In this document: positions 18,938-31,551 of the stretch, piece by piece | Layout of the letters: the number at the start of each line of letters is the position of its first letter | Numbering within the stretch: position 1 is the stretch's first letter | From: Eudorina sp. 2006-703-Eu-15 | Taxonomy: Eukaryota; Chlorophyta; Chlorophyceae; Chlamydomonadales; Volvocaceae | Assembly (NCBI GenBank): GCA_003117195.1 | Contig: BDSI01000241.1 | Coordinates: 1 to 64,000 of the forward strand | Direction of reading: 5' to 3' | DNA length: 64,000 nucleotides | The notes under the pieces: generated by a model | Database searches by the model: none | Told to the model about the DNA's origin: nothing | What the model saw: only the letters and a program-made list of their open reading frames with translations | Program-made: the position numbers and the translations under genes

Positions 18938-19299
18938 GGGAGGGGGCCGGGGGTGGGCAAGTGCAGCGGCAAGGGCGAAGAGGGAAGGCGTGGAGGAAAA
19001 GGGGGAGGGAGGAGGAGAGGAAGAGAGGAGTGGAGGAGGAGGTGCTCAGCGGCACAAACCGCGACAACAGGGGACGGGGCGGTCCAGGCCTTTCTGCGGC
19101 CTGGTCCGTCGGCGGCGGTGGGGGTGAAGAGGCGGCCCGAACCTCTCCGCCTCGGCGGGTCGGGTAGGTCAGTCAATGGGCCGGTCCGTCCGCCGTCGGT
19201 CGGTCAATCGGTCGGTCGGTCGCTTGCTGCCGATGTCCGCATGCGCGCCGTTTGGATGCGCCCTCACCCTCAGCGGGCCATGTGGTCCAGCCATAGACG

Positions 19300-19304
19300 T
19301 GTAA
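19300..19304 (+). terminator. candidate TGTAA polyadenylation signal, GDH
   Basis: First plausible TGTAA about 360 bp after the GDH stop codon. Confidence 0.35.
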
Positions 19305-20522
19305 GGTACGCCTCTCTCGCCGGCTGCGGCCAAGGTCAACGTCGGGGTCGGGCCCAGCCCGCAGCGATGGTTGGGTGGGCTGCGGCTGTTGGCGGCGGGC
19401 GTGGCGTGCCGGTGGGTGTGGCCCTCATCCGCGGAACACACACACACGCACACACATGCCGTTCACATGCGTACGGTACGGTTTGGTGCGGTACGGTACA
19501 GCACGCATGTATGGTTGTGATGCGATGGAAGCGTGCGCGTGTTGGGCCGGACCGGTCGATGTCGTGGGGAGGTCGCCTATAGGAGTGAGGTCCCACCGCC
19601 GCGTGTGGGGGTATCGCTGCTGTGGACTCTCTATTCCAGGAGGATCGGGATGAGGTGGGGTGAGGTGAGGTGAGGGGAGGTGTCCCAGCGCAAGTGCACA
19701 AGGATATGCAGGTACCGTAACCAAGTGGCGGAGAGGGCGCGTCGGGCTGTGCGCGGTTGCACTGGTTAGGTACGGATTCCGCGTACATACAAATTTACAT
19801 ACGCCATACGATCTGAAACCAAGCAAGGGCCTGGGCGGCATGTGCTCCATTCTGCGGACAGTCTCACAGCGCCCCACCCCGGGATTGACTCGGTCAGTCC
19901 GAGTCGCTGGCGAGTCGCTGCACGATGTGCACCGTCACTTTGCTGTCATACCAACAAGCAACAACCCCCAGCCGTAATCAGCAACCCCCAGCCTGCGTGG
20001 GGCCCGAGGTGGGGGGAGAGCTCACAGCTCGCAGTTTAGCTGCTGTTCAGTCTGGACCCGGTCTGTCCCTACACGGAGGCCGCCAGGTCGTCGTCGGCGA
20101 GAGGTTCAGGTTCAGATAGGACAGGGCAACGGAACTCATCCGCGGCCACCAACCTCAACAGCCTCAGCTGCCTCAACTGCCTGGGTGCGGCGGGGTCCGC
20201 TGCCCTCCTGTGGGGTGGGGTGAGGTCGCACACCCTACAGGTACGACCTAGAGGGGACTACTGCACCGGCGATCTGGGCGACTCGACGGGCGGTGGGGTG
20301 GGACGTAGCCGGTAGCCGGCGCTGTGGCATATAGGCGATACAGCGACACAGCAAGAACCCAAAAATAAATGCGCCACATGTTTACGGTATTCGGCCGGTG
20401 CCATTCGAGCCCGACGCCGATATGTGATAACGGGCGCGCTCTTGGGCCTGCCTGATTGCCTGTGCATGAGGGCAAAGATTGAACGCCGTGGCCCTTACTC
20501 AGCGTGGCTACAGCCACCTCCC

Positions 20523-20743
<221 letters not shown>

Positions 20744-22401
20744 TCGCCGACGGAACCCTCGCACCGACCATCACCCTCCGCGCCACGTACAACACCTCCA
20801 CCATCATGTACGGCATGGAAAGCACGGCACCAACCGGCAGCTACGCCAACGTCGCCCCGTCGCAACACTGAGGAAGGCGCCTGTCCCTTCCCTTTCCAGA
20901 AGGGAGGGGAGGGCCTCAGAGGATGGGCGAGGGCACCTGTCCCCGCCCACCCCCGTGTCCGGCCGGCATCGTCATCCCCTATGGACTCCATGGGAAGTTC
21001 GTTGACGCACGTGTGATGTGCCGTACATCACGCTCGTTGGTGGGATTCCCCGCCCTCCACCACCAAATCCCCGCCCTCCACCACCAAATCCACCACCACT
21101 ACCACGTTCCTCCCCGCGACACGAATGCCAGGATCCAGTCATGGATCCTGGTTCATGGATCCTGGACTGCCCCGCTGCCCGAGATGTGTGTCAATCGGGC
21201 ACGCCCGGCCCTTCAGAAACCTTCGCCCTCAGCGCGGAGGGGTTCGTTCCTCGAGCAGCGGTCCCAGCGAAACGCCCTCAGAACGGCGCCCGATGATGAG
21301 AACGGCCCATCCGAAGCATCTGCATCCAACGTTGCCTCGGTAATGTGCAGCACGCCACGTCACGCCACGCTTTCCCGATCTGTTGCTGCGTCAGGTGCGA
21401 CGGAACCACCAGTCGCGAGAATAAATTGTTATTATTATAATTATTTTTATATGCAACAGAATACATCATGCGGTGCAAGAGGTTTTGCTCGGCAAGGACC
21501 GCGACGTCGCGTGCCTCGAGAGGTAGCTGGATGCCCCCTCCTTGCCATACAATGTCGTGATGCTGCGCGGGCCCATAATATGACAGCAAAAGACAGGTCA
21601 GCCCGCCCACCGCCCGCACTCGACGCTCTGCAACTGGGCCCCGGGTCCGAACGCTCGGATTATGCTGCAGCTGCTGCCGTTCACCGCCCCTACTACTACT
21701 ACTACCGCCGCAACTGCCGTAACTGCCGTACACACGCTCACAAAAAATAAAGCATGCTCGATGTCCCTGCTACTCTCGGGAAGGCCTCTCCAGTGCACCG
21801 CACCACCACCACCGTAAACGTGCATACTACATCCTTATTTGATTAAACAAATGTCGCAGTGGCCACACAATACCCCAACGACATCTTTCGCCGCAAACGT
21901 TTTTTGCCGCTTATCAAAAATCAAGACTTGAACTAGAGACATGCCGGACAGTGACGCCCAACATTTATTCAACCGGCCAATCACGCAGCACGTGGCGCAG
22001 CAGCAGCAGCAGCAGCACTGGCGGGGGCAAAACCGTTCCAACAAACCATCACCCCGCACACCCTCCTGCCCCTTGCACTGCTGCAGCCGCTACACAGAAT
22101 AACATCGTACACGAAATCTTCTTTTCTTACCAGGCCCCATCGCCGTCGGCTCAGGGTAACACCAACACCCCGCTACTGACCCACATCGGGTCGAGCCCAA
22201 CCCGCACCAAAGCTCCGAATCGCGACCCGACCCGACCCGACCCTGCCCCCGGTGGCTCTTGGCCCCCCAGGGGTCACGCCCCCAAGGACCAGGTGACATG
22301 TGCGACACGAAGCGGCGGCGGTTGCGCAGCAGGGAACTTGGGCCCCGCCTCCTCCTCGCCTCCTCGGCGTGCGGCCCCCCTCCCCCCACACCCCCTTTTG
22401 C

Positions 22402-25400
22402 TCAGAACAACGAGATGTCCCGTCCGAACACCCGCGCCTTCATCCAGTCGAACAGGATCAGCACGCGGTTGCGGAAGGACACCTGAAAGGGGGGGGTGTC
22501 CGTCCGTCCAGGGAGGGGACGGGGATAAGTGCGGGAGGGCAGGTAAAAAGGGGGGTGGGTGGGAGGAGCCGAGGGGTTTCAAGGGGCTGTCCGATGGGCT
22601 CTGGTGGGAACGCTGATGTACCGACAGTGCGGACCAGCTCGTCACCCCTCCTCCCCCTCCGGCTACCTCCGGCCACCTCCACCCATGGGAGCAACACGGG
22701 GGGAGCGAGATGGGGTAACCACCGGGCCATCCACCCCAACCCCACACAATCCGCACTGCCGCCCCTTCCTCAGCCAATACTGCCCCCACACGACCTTGCC
22801 GCCGCCTCCGATCAACGGCTCCAGCTGAAGCCGGCAGGGGACCCCATTTCTGACCCAACCAGGACTGTCGCGGCCCCTTGGCTCGCACGCAAGGACCAGC
22901 CATCAGAGAGCCCGAAGCGCGCCCCTGACCCCCCTCCGTCAATAAAGGCAGCGAAACCCCTTAAGGGCAACAAACCGATAAACGCCGATGTTTGCGCCCC
23001 TGACCTTGCCCACCCCCCTGTGCGGGTCCAGGTCCAGGTCCCACCGCGCGTGCTCGTACACTGCCGTACTCCCGTCGTACCTGCTTGGTGATGTACACGG
23101 ACTTCCAGAGCAGGAACGCCACGCTGCCGTACAGTTTGAGGTTGATGACGTCAAAGGCCTCCACCTGGGTCAGCGCCTTGTCGCTCCCTGGAGCAGTAGC
23201 GGGCGGGGGGGGGGATATAGGAAATTGGTAGACAAGTTCAAACTGCGCTGCTGCCAGAGCGACGGTTGGACCGGAAAAAAATTGGTACAGTACCGTAGAT
23301 TTCCAGCGACGACGACGGTGTAGGCGTCGGTGTTGACCAAACCAGGTTAGATGAGTCGGAACATGTAGGTAGTCTAACGCAGAATTCGGAGAGAATCGAC
23401 CGGAGCCCTAGCTCCCAACGTAAACGAACAAGGTTGAAGTAAATTCAGAAAATTACTGCTGATGTGTAAATGTATTGTAAAAGCAATTGGCTGCAGTGTC
23501 GGAAGCTGTTACTGAGTAGTCCGAAACGCTGCGCTGACATGCGAGTGTACCTCCCGCCCGAAACCCCTGACCCGAGTATACCCCTACCACGGCTGTCAAG
23601 ATCAACACGGAGAACCCGCAAACCAACACTCACCTGGCCGGAAGCAGGCAGCCGCGACGCGCAAGGGGAAGGGAGGGACACATGACGTGGGAGGAATGCG
23701 TGAGACCAAGAGAAAAAACGAACAAGAAAAACGAGGAATAGCATGCAAGACTATGTGCCGTGACCTAAAACTAATATGGAAAGACATAGGACAGGAAGAA
23801 CTGATATCGAAACGCGAAGGACGAACAAGTACGAGAAAGCAGTGGGTGTCGTACGCGGACCGGGAGGGAAGAATTGCGAGACAACAAGCAAACCAGGCGG
23901 ATAGGGAGTGTTTTTATTATGATTATTGTTGGGAAAGAAACAATGCAGGACGGCAAAGAACAAACAAGGGGTGCAAGGACATGGGTGGGCAGGGAGGCGC
24001 GGAACGGGGCCATCGCTGGCTCCCGCCGTCCCGCGCACTAAAGGTCATACTACGTAGGGGGCCGGAGAAATCTACGTCGTGTTGGAATTAAGCAAAACCT
24101 GTAGGCGTTCCCGAATCATCGCCATGACATTGAGTCCCTGACGGCGTTGCACTAAGAATAGCTGGGGCCAAAAGAAGAGTTGTTGGGCACAGTGCAGGTC
24201 AAGTCGACGGCGAGGGTATTGTTGGGTTATGGGGTATGCATAAGCGTGGCAACATTTGCGACAAAATCATGAACGTCAGTAATGATGCGTTGCAACCGAC
24301 GGAACTGGCTAACAAACATATTGCGTTTGGCCGCTTCGTTAACGCAAGATGAAGCATGTACGAAGCGCGAGAGGCGGACATCCTGAAAGGCAGGTTGGAG
24401 GGGGGGGTTTAGGGGGAGGTAGGAGGGGTAGGGGGGTTGGGGAGAGTGGGGATAGGGAGGAGAGATGGTTGGAAGCGTCGGAACAGGAGCGGAGGGGCCC
24501 TCTGGAAGGGGGCGGCGGACGCCACTCACCCACGTAGGCCATGATCCCCAGACTGAGGAACTCGAATGGGCGGTCCCAGTAGCGGACCTCCGTCGCCTCC
24601 GCCGCCTCGCGGGCCGCCGCCTCCTCCTCCGCCACGGACCGGAAGCACGCCGCCGACGCGCGCGCGATGGCCCCCGCGTCCGCTCCCCCCGAGGCCGCCA
24701 CCGCCGCCGCCACCTCCGCGATGTCGCACACGGCCGCGGGGCGGGTGGGGCTGTCCAGGGAGGGTGCGGCGGTGAGCGCCTCGCTGTGCACTCGCACCCA
24801 CGGGGGGGCGTCCATGCGGAACAGCGCGTCGGACACCTGGGGGGGGGGGTAGGTAGGGGAGGGGGCGGGGACGGGGAGGGGAGGCGAGTATAGAAAATTG
24901 GTAGACATATTCATACAGCGCTGCTGCCAGAGCGAATTTTCGATCAAGGTACGACTAGGGGAAGGGAAGTGAGGGACGGGATACTGGGGTGACGAGAGCA
25001 CGCGGGGAAGGGACAGCTAGGGGACAGCGCAGCACGGGACAGCGCAGCACGGGACAGCGCAGCACGGGACAGCGCAGCACGGGACAGCGCAGCACGGGAG
25101 AGGCGACGGGGCGACATCCCCAGCCGCATGATCAGAAGCACGTCCCGGTGCAGATGCGCAGTCCCCGGCAGGGGCCAGGTATCAGGTATCCGGCGCAGGT
25201 GGGTGGGGCGCACCCACATGGAGGCATGGTGCCCCCCTGACCGCACACACAGCCCCCCGGGCGAGCTCTGTCCTCCCCAGAGCTCGCCGCCACCCTGGAG
25301 AGCTTGGAGAGCCTGGAGAGCCCACCTCCCCCCTTAGACCCACCTCGCTGGCCACCTCGATGCGCTTGCTACCGCCCATCATGGCGGTGGCCAGCCACTG

Positions 25401-28400
25401 CAGCACCGGACTGTCCTCAGTGGCTTTCTGACAACAACCACGATAAGGGGGGAAGGGGAGGGCGGGCAGGCAGGAGGGAGGGGGGTCCAGGAGGGAGAGT
25501 GAGAGGTAAGAGATCAGGGGCTTGAAAAGTCCGTTCAGGTAAAACCCCGCATAGTACTCAGCGCCAATCCACAGCACCTCGTAAGCCCCGCTAGATCAAG
25601 CCACTGGGTAGGCCGGCAGGAGTTGGCCCTTCCATCGCCTCACGCACGACTTGGTGCTGTGCGTCCGCCCCAAGGGTCCCTCCCCTGCCCCCCGTGCCCC
25701 TCCCTCCCTGGCCCCCTCCCTGGAGAGGACGCCACCGCCTCCGACAGCCGCACCTGCAGCCTGTTCCTCTTGACCACCTGGAACGGCGGCGGCTGCGTGT
25801 AGCCCCCCACCCCCAGCTGGTAGCCGCTGTTGATGAGGTGGGCCAGGTAGGCGCCCTGCTGCCCAGCCACCTGCGCCGTGGCGGGCAGCCGGTTGCCCAG
25901 CACCAGCGAGCAGTCGCCCAGGGCCAGCAGGTCCGTGGCGCCAACCACCCGGAGGAACGAGTCCACGCACAGCTTGGAGCCGGGGGCCACGCGGGAGGCC
26001 TGGGGAGGGGGCCGGGGGGCGAGAGGGGGGACGAGTAGGTCAGAGTGGGGAGAAGCAACTCAGGTAGAGGGCCGCAACCAGGGAAAGGAATGCCACAAGT
26101 ACAGGGAGGGGAGGCAAGATCACGAGGAAAAGAATTCCGAGATTTCCAACTCGGGGGAGCAGTAAAGAGGTCCCATCGCCGGGGTCCCCGCAACCGAGTG
26201 GCTCCCCCTCCATCCCATTCCGTGATTGATTCGTGGCGGCTTCCAGCCCCTCCCCTCCCCTCACACCCCCGGGGCTCCCTCCCTGAGCCGTGTATCCCTC
26301 GATTAGAAGTGTCGCCATCGCCTCGAGACCCCCCTGGGAAACTCCCCTCCTCTGTTTGCTCTGGCAGTTGCAGTTGCGCACAGGAAACATGTCTCCAATG
26401 TCCCGTCTATCCATCCATCCCCGCCTGCCACAGCCTTCCTCCGCGCGCTCCCGCGAGACCTCCACAGTGCACACCCGCATCCCGCTGCTCCAGGAAGGGG
26501 CACCCCGCCGCCTCACCCCCAGCCCCCCGGTCCACACCTCAGTCGCCATCGCCTGCTCCGGCACCCTGCCCGCGATCTGGGTCACCAGCGGCCGCGGCGC
26601 GTTGCCCGCCGACCACACACACACGCCGCACGACATCTCCTCCCCGCCCTTGAGGAGCACCTGCGGGCGGTGGCGGGCGGTGGCGTTGGGTGAGCTGGTC
26701 AGAACGGCACCTCAGGAGGTGCCTCTCTAGGGGTGGAGGCTGGTGAGGTCCGCGGGTCAGTCCAACGCGCAAGCACACGAACGCGCAAAAAGCACGTCCC
26801 GTGACTCAATTTCTCACATCACACATCAAGATATCACACGAATTTTCTCAGTTTGTTCTTGCACACGATGTTTGCTTTGCACACCCTATGTTATCGCCCC
26901 CGGCCCCACCCCCTTCCCCCATGTACCCTCCATCCACCCCACTCCCCAATGTCCTGTAACCCCCCCTTAATGTCAACAAAGACAGCGAAACCCTGTAACC
27001 CCCCCACCCCACCCCCACCTTGTTGGCGGTGACCTCGACGACCCGCACCCCGGTGCGGACCTCCACCCCCGAGGTGGTCAGCGCCTCCAGGGCCCGGCGG
27101 CCCAGACCCTCATCGAACTGGGTCAGGATCTGCTGGGCGCTCTGTGGGTGGGTGGGTGGGGGGGTGGGGGCGCGATGGGGGGCCGGAAGTTGGGTGGCTG
27201 TGGGGTGACGTTGAGTTGAGACTGGGGCGGTCGGGTGGACGTCAGGCCGGTGGGCCGCGTGGGTGGTGGGGGTGAGAAGGTGGGTTGACAGCGGGGTCTG
27301 CGCTGCCTGGCTGTGGGGGGGGATGTGGGAGTGAACACCACGCCACGCCACGCCACACCACTGGAAGGATCGGAATGACAGGGTGTCCTCATTCCATCCC
27401 CCGGACAGGCAGGCAGGCAGGCCCGCAGGCGGGTAGGACGGCCCGGCCGGCAGCAAGGAGGACAGATCCGCAGGCAGGCAGGCAGGCAGGCAGGCAGGCG
27501 GGGACAGGCAGGAGCCACCGCCGATCGCCTAGCCTAGGACCTGGTCCAAGCAATACGCAGTGTTTGTATGTGTGTGTGTATGTGTGCACCTGCTCAGTTC
27601 CTCCCCGGGGATCACCGTTAGGGGTGGATGTGTCCATCCAATGGGTCACCTCCTCCGGGGCCCCTCCCCCCCCTCTACCTGCAGCAGCGTGACCCTGACG
27701 TACGGCATCAGCGCGGGGTACTTCTTGCGCAGGTCCTCGCGGACAAAGTCGGACAGGGTGCCCGCGAACTCCACACCCGTGGGCCCACCGCCCACCACCA
27801 CGAAATTGAGCGCGGCACGCCTGCGGGGTGGGGGCAGATTGTGGTGTGGCGTGGCGTGGTGCGGCGACAGGAGCAATGCTCACGACGCAAGTGGAACGTG
27901 TTGGACATCAGACAACCCTTTTCCTTCGCTTCAAAACACCACACCCGATGTTGGCAGTTTACCCACAAGTAACGAAAGACCACCCATCCCGGGCGCCCCC
28001 TCCCCCCAAAAGCAGACACGCGGGCAGCAAGGGGTGAAGGCGCGCATGCCGCGGCCCATACCCCCTGTCATGTTACGCAGTCCTACGACTTCGGGGGAGG
28101 TTGAGGGGAAACGCCTGCCGCCCTCCCCCGGTGTCCTCCCCCGTATCCCTCTCCCTCTAGCCTGGCCCGTCCTCTTCCGTGCCACGCTGCCGCACCGCCA
28201 TTCTCGCATACTGTTTTCTTTCTGTTCTTCCCATACTGTAGCTGACCCTCTTATACTCACGCCCGCTCACTCCGTCGATCGGCTTCCCTCTGTGCATCTC
28301 CACGACCTCGGACGTCGCTCGCGGCGCGGCTACCCTGTCTAAAACCACAGGTCGGTACAGTATCTGTCCTTTTCGGGTTGGGTCGGGTTCGCTTTTTCCT

Positions 28401-30914
28401 TGCTACTGCACCGGCGGCCGCGCGGCCGCGCCGCCACGCGCCCGCACGCAGTCTCTGTATTTCCATTGCTATGCAGGTACAGCACCCCGTAAGTATACTG
28501 AGTTGTGTTGGGTGTGCTTGGGTTCGTTCTTCGGGTTTCTTTCTTTTTCCAATTTATCCGCGGGTGGAGGTGAACAACTCATCCCCCAGGTGGCCCCCTG
28601 GTGGAGCGACCCTCGCCCCCGCCCCCGGGAGCCTGGGCGGCCCCCGCCCCCTGTCCCTTCCCCCCCTGTCCGCACACCTCTCCTCCTCGGTGGTGCCCGG
28701 CAGGCTGGCCAGCTCGAACTTCTCCGCGATCCGCTTCCGAAGAGCCACCGCGTCGCCGATCTCTGCGGCGGTGGGGGAGGTGGGCCGTCGGGGGCCGTGG
28801 CGGCGACCGGCAGTGAGCAGCAAGCGAGGTTACCCGGTTTAGTTCGACGTGCGGGCCAGGCCGGTGCAAACGTCGTCACGGCCTGGACTGCCTTCCACGC
28901 TGTCACACCTGGACGTCCTGTCCTTTCAGGGTGTTAGTTAACTCCTGGATCGATTTTACAAAAGCACTGAAGCGTCTGCTGCGCGCGCGCTCCTGTTCAG
29001 CCAACCCACCCTTCATGAAGAAGCAGTGCTCCCTGACCCCCGGAACCCCGAAGGTGGCGGGCTGCTCGCCAACAGCGATGACCGCCTTGTCGTACTGGAT
29101 CTGAGGGGGAGAGGGGAGAGGGGCCGGGGGCCGGGAGATGACAGGCCGCCCTCCGGGGAGGGAGGACGGTGATGATGATAATGAATTGCTGCGCACTGCA
29201 TTCCGCACCCACAAACCCCCTGGGGTGTCACTCCGCCCTACTCGCACCCAGGCGGCGGTGCCCTCCACACACCCGGTTTACGTCCGCGGCAGGTGGGCTG
29301 CGACTACGCTCCCAGTGTAGTATTCTACACTCCTGCTGCTCCTGCTGCTGCTGTGTCCCCACTGCCGGGGGGGGTGCAGTCCGCACACCGGTGGCGCAGT
29401 CCCCAGCGGCCCCACTGCCGGGGGGGGGTGCAGTCCGCACACCGGTGGCGCAGTCCCCAGCGGCCCCACTGCCCGGGGGGAGGGGGTGCAGTCCGCACAC
29501 CGGTGGCGCAGTCCCCAGCGGTCTCAGCTCCGCTCCGCTCGGCAGTGTAGGACCCGTCGGGCGCCCCCACGCGGGCTCTGGCCCCAAGGCTGCCCCCGCC
29601 CCTCCCCCGGGGCCTCCCAGACGTCGCACTCACACACGCACCTCGAACTGCGGTTTACGGCCGTCGTCATACGCGATGGAGGACGTGCAGACCGCGACCT
29701 TGGCTGCGGTGACCAGGCAAGGTGACCAAGGGGGACCAGAGGAGGCGGAAACCCAAGGGGGTCAGGAGGCGCAGGCATGGGGTATTAAGAGGTTCAAGTG
29801 AGAGTTAGACACCCGGTTTGCAACACCGGGGCGGGTTTCATACTCAACACAGGGGGATTGTCTGGTTGTCCGCCCTTCTCACCCTCCGGGTCCAGGCTGT
29901 CGCACTCGGCCTCCAGGTAGGTGACGCAGGGGTTGGAGGTGCGGATGGGCTCCAGCAGCGACCGGAACTCCACGGTGCCCACGGCGGTGGAGGGCAGCAT
30001 GGGCGTGAACACAAAGTGGTTGCGCGGCGACACCACCACCACGTCGTACGTGTCGGTGTCGATGACCTTGATCAGCGAGTGCGCCCCCCAGCCGCTGCCC
30101 AGCACCAGCACCACGGGCTTGGTGGAGGACCGCAGGCGCATGCGCCCGCCGTCGCCTGGCGCAGGAGGGCCCCGGGGGCGGAGCGCGAGGGCCGCCAGGA
30201 TTGTATTTATGGAGAGTGTTTGCAGGGAGACGGCAGCTGGGAAGGGGCGGAGCGCGAGAGCGGAGGCTGTGTTGGCACGGCGCCATAAACCCGGGTGTCA
30301 GCAACCCCCCTCTCCCCCCCCCAGGTTCCCCCGCACATGCGGTGATGGCCGACTGCCTCGTAGCTATCTCATGGTGCGTTTCCAGTGAAGCGCTCCGGCT
30401 ACGGTGGGTAGCCAGTTTAGGGCCCTTGTGGGGAAGGGCTTGCAGGGCAGCGCTTGTAGGGTACAACTATTTTACATGACCCGTCCAGAGAGTATTCTCA
30501 GCCAGAGTAACCACGAATAACCCTTGGTGACGCGCAGCGTTCGCACACCCCCAAGAGCTTCTCCTGGTTTCCCAGGCTACGGGTGCGGGGCGCTGGTCGG
30601 TTACGGGTGTTGGCCCTGGGGTTGCTGCTGTGGGCCAGACCGGGCCTGCCAGACGGACGCCTCGCCGCAGCAGCAGACACCCTACACGCACCCGGCACCA
30701 GCTGCTCCCTCTCCAGCGGTATCTCCGACTCAATGTTGATGCGGCGCAGGTGGCGGCCGATGTCCACCACGGAGTCCAACAGGTTGTCCAGCGCGATGGC
30801 CGCGAAGGCGCGCTTGGGCGGCCAGTCCGGCGCGCCCGGCGCCGGAAACAGCTGCTGCGGTGGCACTGAGATGGTGGTGGGTGCGGCGGCCGGCACGCTC
30901 GGCGCAGGTGTCAC
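22402..30914 (-). CDS. NDA: type II NAD(P)H dehydrogenase (alternative NADH dehydrogenase), paralogue 1, 13 exons
   Basis: Single-chain flavoenzyme passing electrons from NAD(P)H to quinone without proton pumping, on an inner organellar membrane. Exons in transcription order: 30914(or 30865)-30692, 30155-29883, 29703-29642, 29100-29010, 28762-28678, 27820-27679, 27141-27019, 26660-26538, 25999-25754, 25427-25344, 24836-24530, 23187-23081, 22482-22402. All are GT-AG and in phase; about 648 aa are visible. First Rossmann (FAD) [11 protein letters not shown], second (NADH) [15 protein letters not shown]/quinone segment [11 protein letters not shown]-terminal membrane-anchor helix ending FGRDISLF. 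A 100-residue Ala-rich exon precedes the conserved [15 protein letters not shown]; no EF-hand is seen, so NDA-like rather than NDB-like. The N-terminal exon is uncertain; a basic exon at 31437-31362 could supply the targeting peptide. It has one intron more than paralogue 2. Confidence 0.92.
22943..22975 (-). repeat. dispersed repeat B in NDA-1 intron 12
   Basis: Minus strand reads GGGTTTCGCTGCCTTTATTG, the B core, inside the 598-bp last intron and in the sense direction of the gene. Confidence 0.65.
23214..23262 (-). repeat. dispersed repeat A before NDA-1 exon 12
   Basis: Full A copy: CTCTGGCAGCAGCGCAGTTTG then GTCTACCAATTTCC followed by a C-run that leads directly to the acceptor at 23188. 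Confidence 0.8.
23263..24390. mobile_element. 1.2-kb insertion in NDA-1 intron 11, unclassified
   Basis: The equivalent intron in paralogue 2 is only 145 bp and its G-rich sequence matches the right part of this intron (about 24390-24529). The extra 1.2 kb is AT-richer, carries no recognisable protein domain, and begins beside repeat A. A 134-codon frame (23687-24091 +) is rich in Arg/Lys/Glu but resembles nothing I know. Terminal repeats were not found. Confidence 0.5.
24888..24940 (-). repeat. dispersed repeat A before NDA-1 exon 11
   Basis: Minus strand: GCTCTGGCAGCAGCGCTG then GTCTACCAATTTTC, followed by the pyrimidine tract and acceptor at 24837. Confidence 0.8.
25021..25095. repeat. 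15-bp tandem repeat, five units
   Basis: Five perfect copies of GGGACAGCGCAGCAC in NDA-1 intron 10. No homologous array is present in paralogue 2. Confidence 0.95.
26661..27018 (-). other. NDA: paralogue-specific intron in NDA-1
   Basis: A 358-bp phase-0 intron splits an 82-codon block (41 + 41 codons). Paralogue 2 has the same 82 codons as one uninterrupted exon (36173-35928). The intron begins with a G-run, then B (GGGTTTCGCTGTCTTTG) and antisense A (GGTTACAGGACATTGG) within 80 bp of the donor. Confidence 0.9.
28259..28556 (+). repeat. dispersed 0.3-kb retroposon-like repeat C, copy 1
   Basis: Matches the reverse complement of 61118-61420 almost throughout; shared blocks include CGGCTTCCCTCTGTGCATC, GTATCTGTCCTT and ACTGAGTTGTGTTGGGTGTG. 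It lies in NDA-1 intron 5, antisense to the gene, and is absent from the corresponding intron of paralogue 2, whose length differs by about this amount (857 against 579 bp). No clear target duplication at this copy. Confidence 0.85.
29354..29521. repeat. about 52-bp minisatellite, three units
   Basis: Three copies of a unit containing GTGCAGTCCGCACACCGG and GGCGCAGTCCCCAGCGG, in NDA-1 intron 3. Paralogue 2 lacks it. Confidence 0.9.
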
Positions 30915-31361
30915 CTGTTTGAGATTTGTTGGCGGCGGCAGGGTTCAGAAGCAGGCAGGGCCGGATGAGCGGCGGAGGGTTCCCAAGCAGCTTCCTTTCC
31001 AATGCGATGGCATATGCTCGGACAGACAACTAACGGCCGCCGAGGGCCGGTTCAAAATCAACCTTGCCTGCTTCGCTGGCGGGTCCTTCACCACGGTCTG
31101 TACTCCGCCGTCTCCATCGCGCGGCGCCTCGGCCCTGATACGCACGACCATGCGACCTTGAACCCTTGGCCGACCTGCGCGCGCACATTTTGCGTTTCGG
31201 CAAGGTCAAGGATTCAAAGACGTTATAATTTTCTTTGTGGACAGCTTCAGGGGACAGCCTCACGGAACTGGCACATTTCGATATGGTCTATCTCGTCACG
31301 GAAGCTCCCGGGATCCCAGGATCATGGTAGAAGCAGCGCGCCAACAGGGCTGGCAGCTCAC

Positions 31362-31437
31362 CTGCTGCACCCACCACCCTCAGCGAGGGCTTTGCGCGCG
31401 CCGTTGAACGCATGAACTCAACGCTACCGGTCCGCAT
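31362..31437 (-). CDS. NDA: candidate first exon (targeting peptide) of NDA-1
   Basis: ATG at 31437 opens a basic stretch (MRTGSVEFMRSTARAKPS) ending at a GTGAGC donor in phase 1. It joins in frame to an acceptor at 30865 (ATCTCAG). Composition suits a mitochondrial targeting peptide. Alternatives are an uncharacterised exon further upstream. Confidence 0.4.
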
Positions 31438-31551
31438 TTTGCTCCGCGACCCTTGAGTTTCCCACCGCAAGTAAAACCTAGACGCGCAACGACGTAATAG
31501 GTGGACCAAATTCAGAGATGCAGATTGGTTACAACAGATCTTGTTCGCCAC

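Noticed and set aside
25021..25095. Regular 15-bp repeats considered as a CRISPR array
   Set aside because: Units are directly adjacent without spacers, and the locus is an intron of a nuclear eukaryotic gene.
28919..29009. Extension of NDA exon 4 into the intron (frame continues to a stop after GQDVQV)
   Set aside because: The frame is open and conserved in both paralogues, but the GGTGGGT/GGTAGGT donors and the in-phase join to exon 5 restore the known NDA sequence. High conservation of this intron is better explained by gene conversion.
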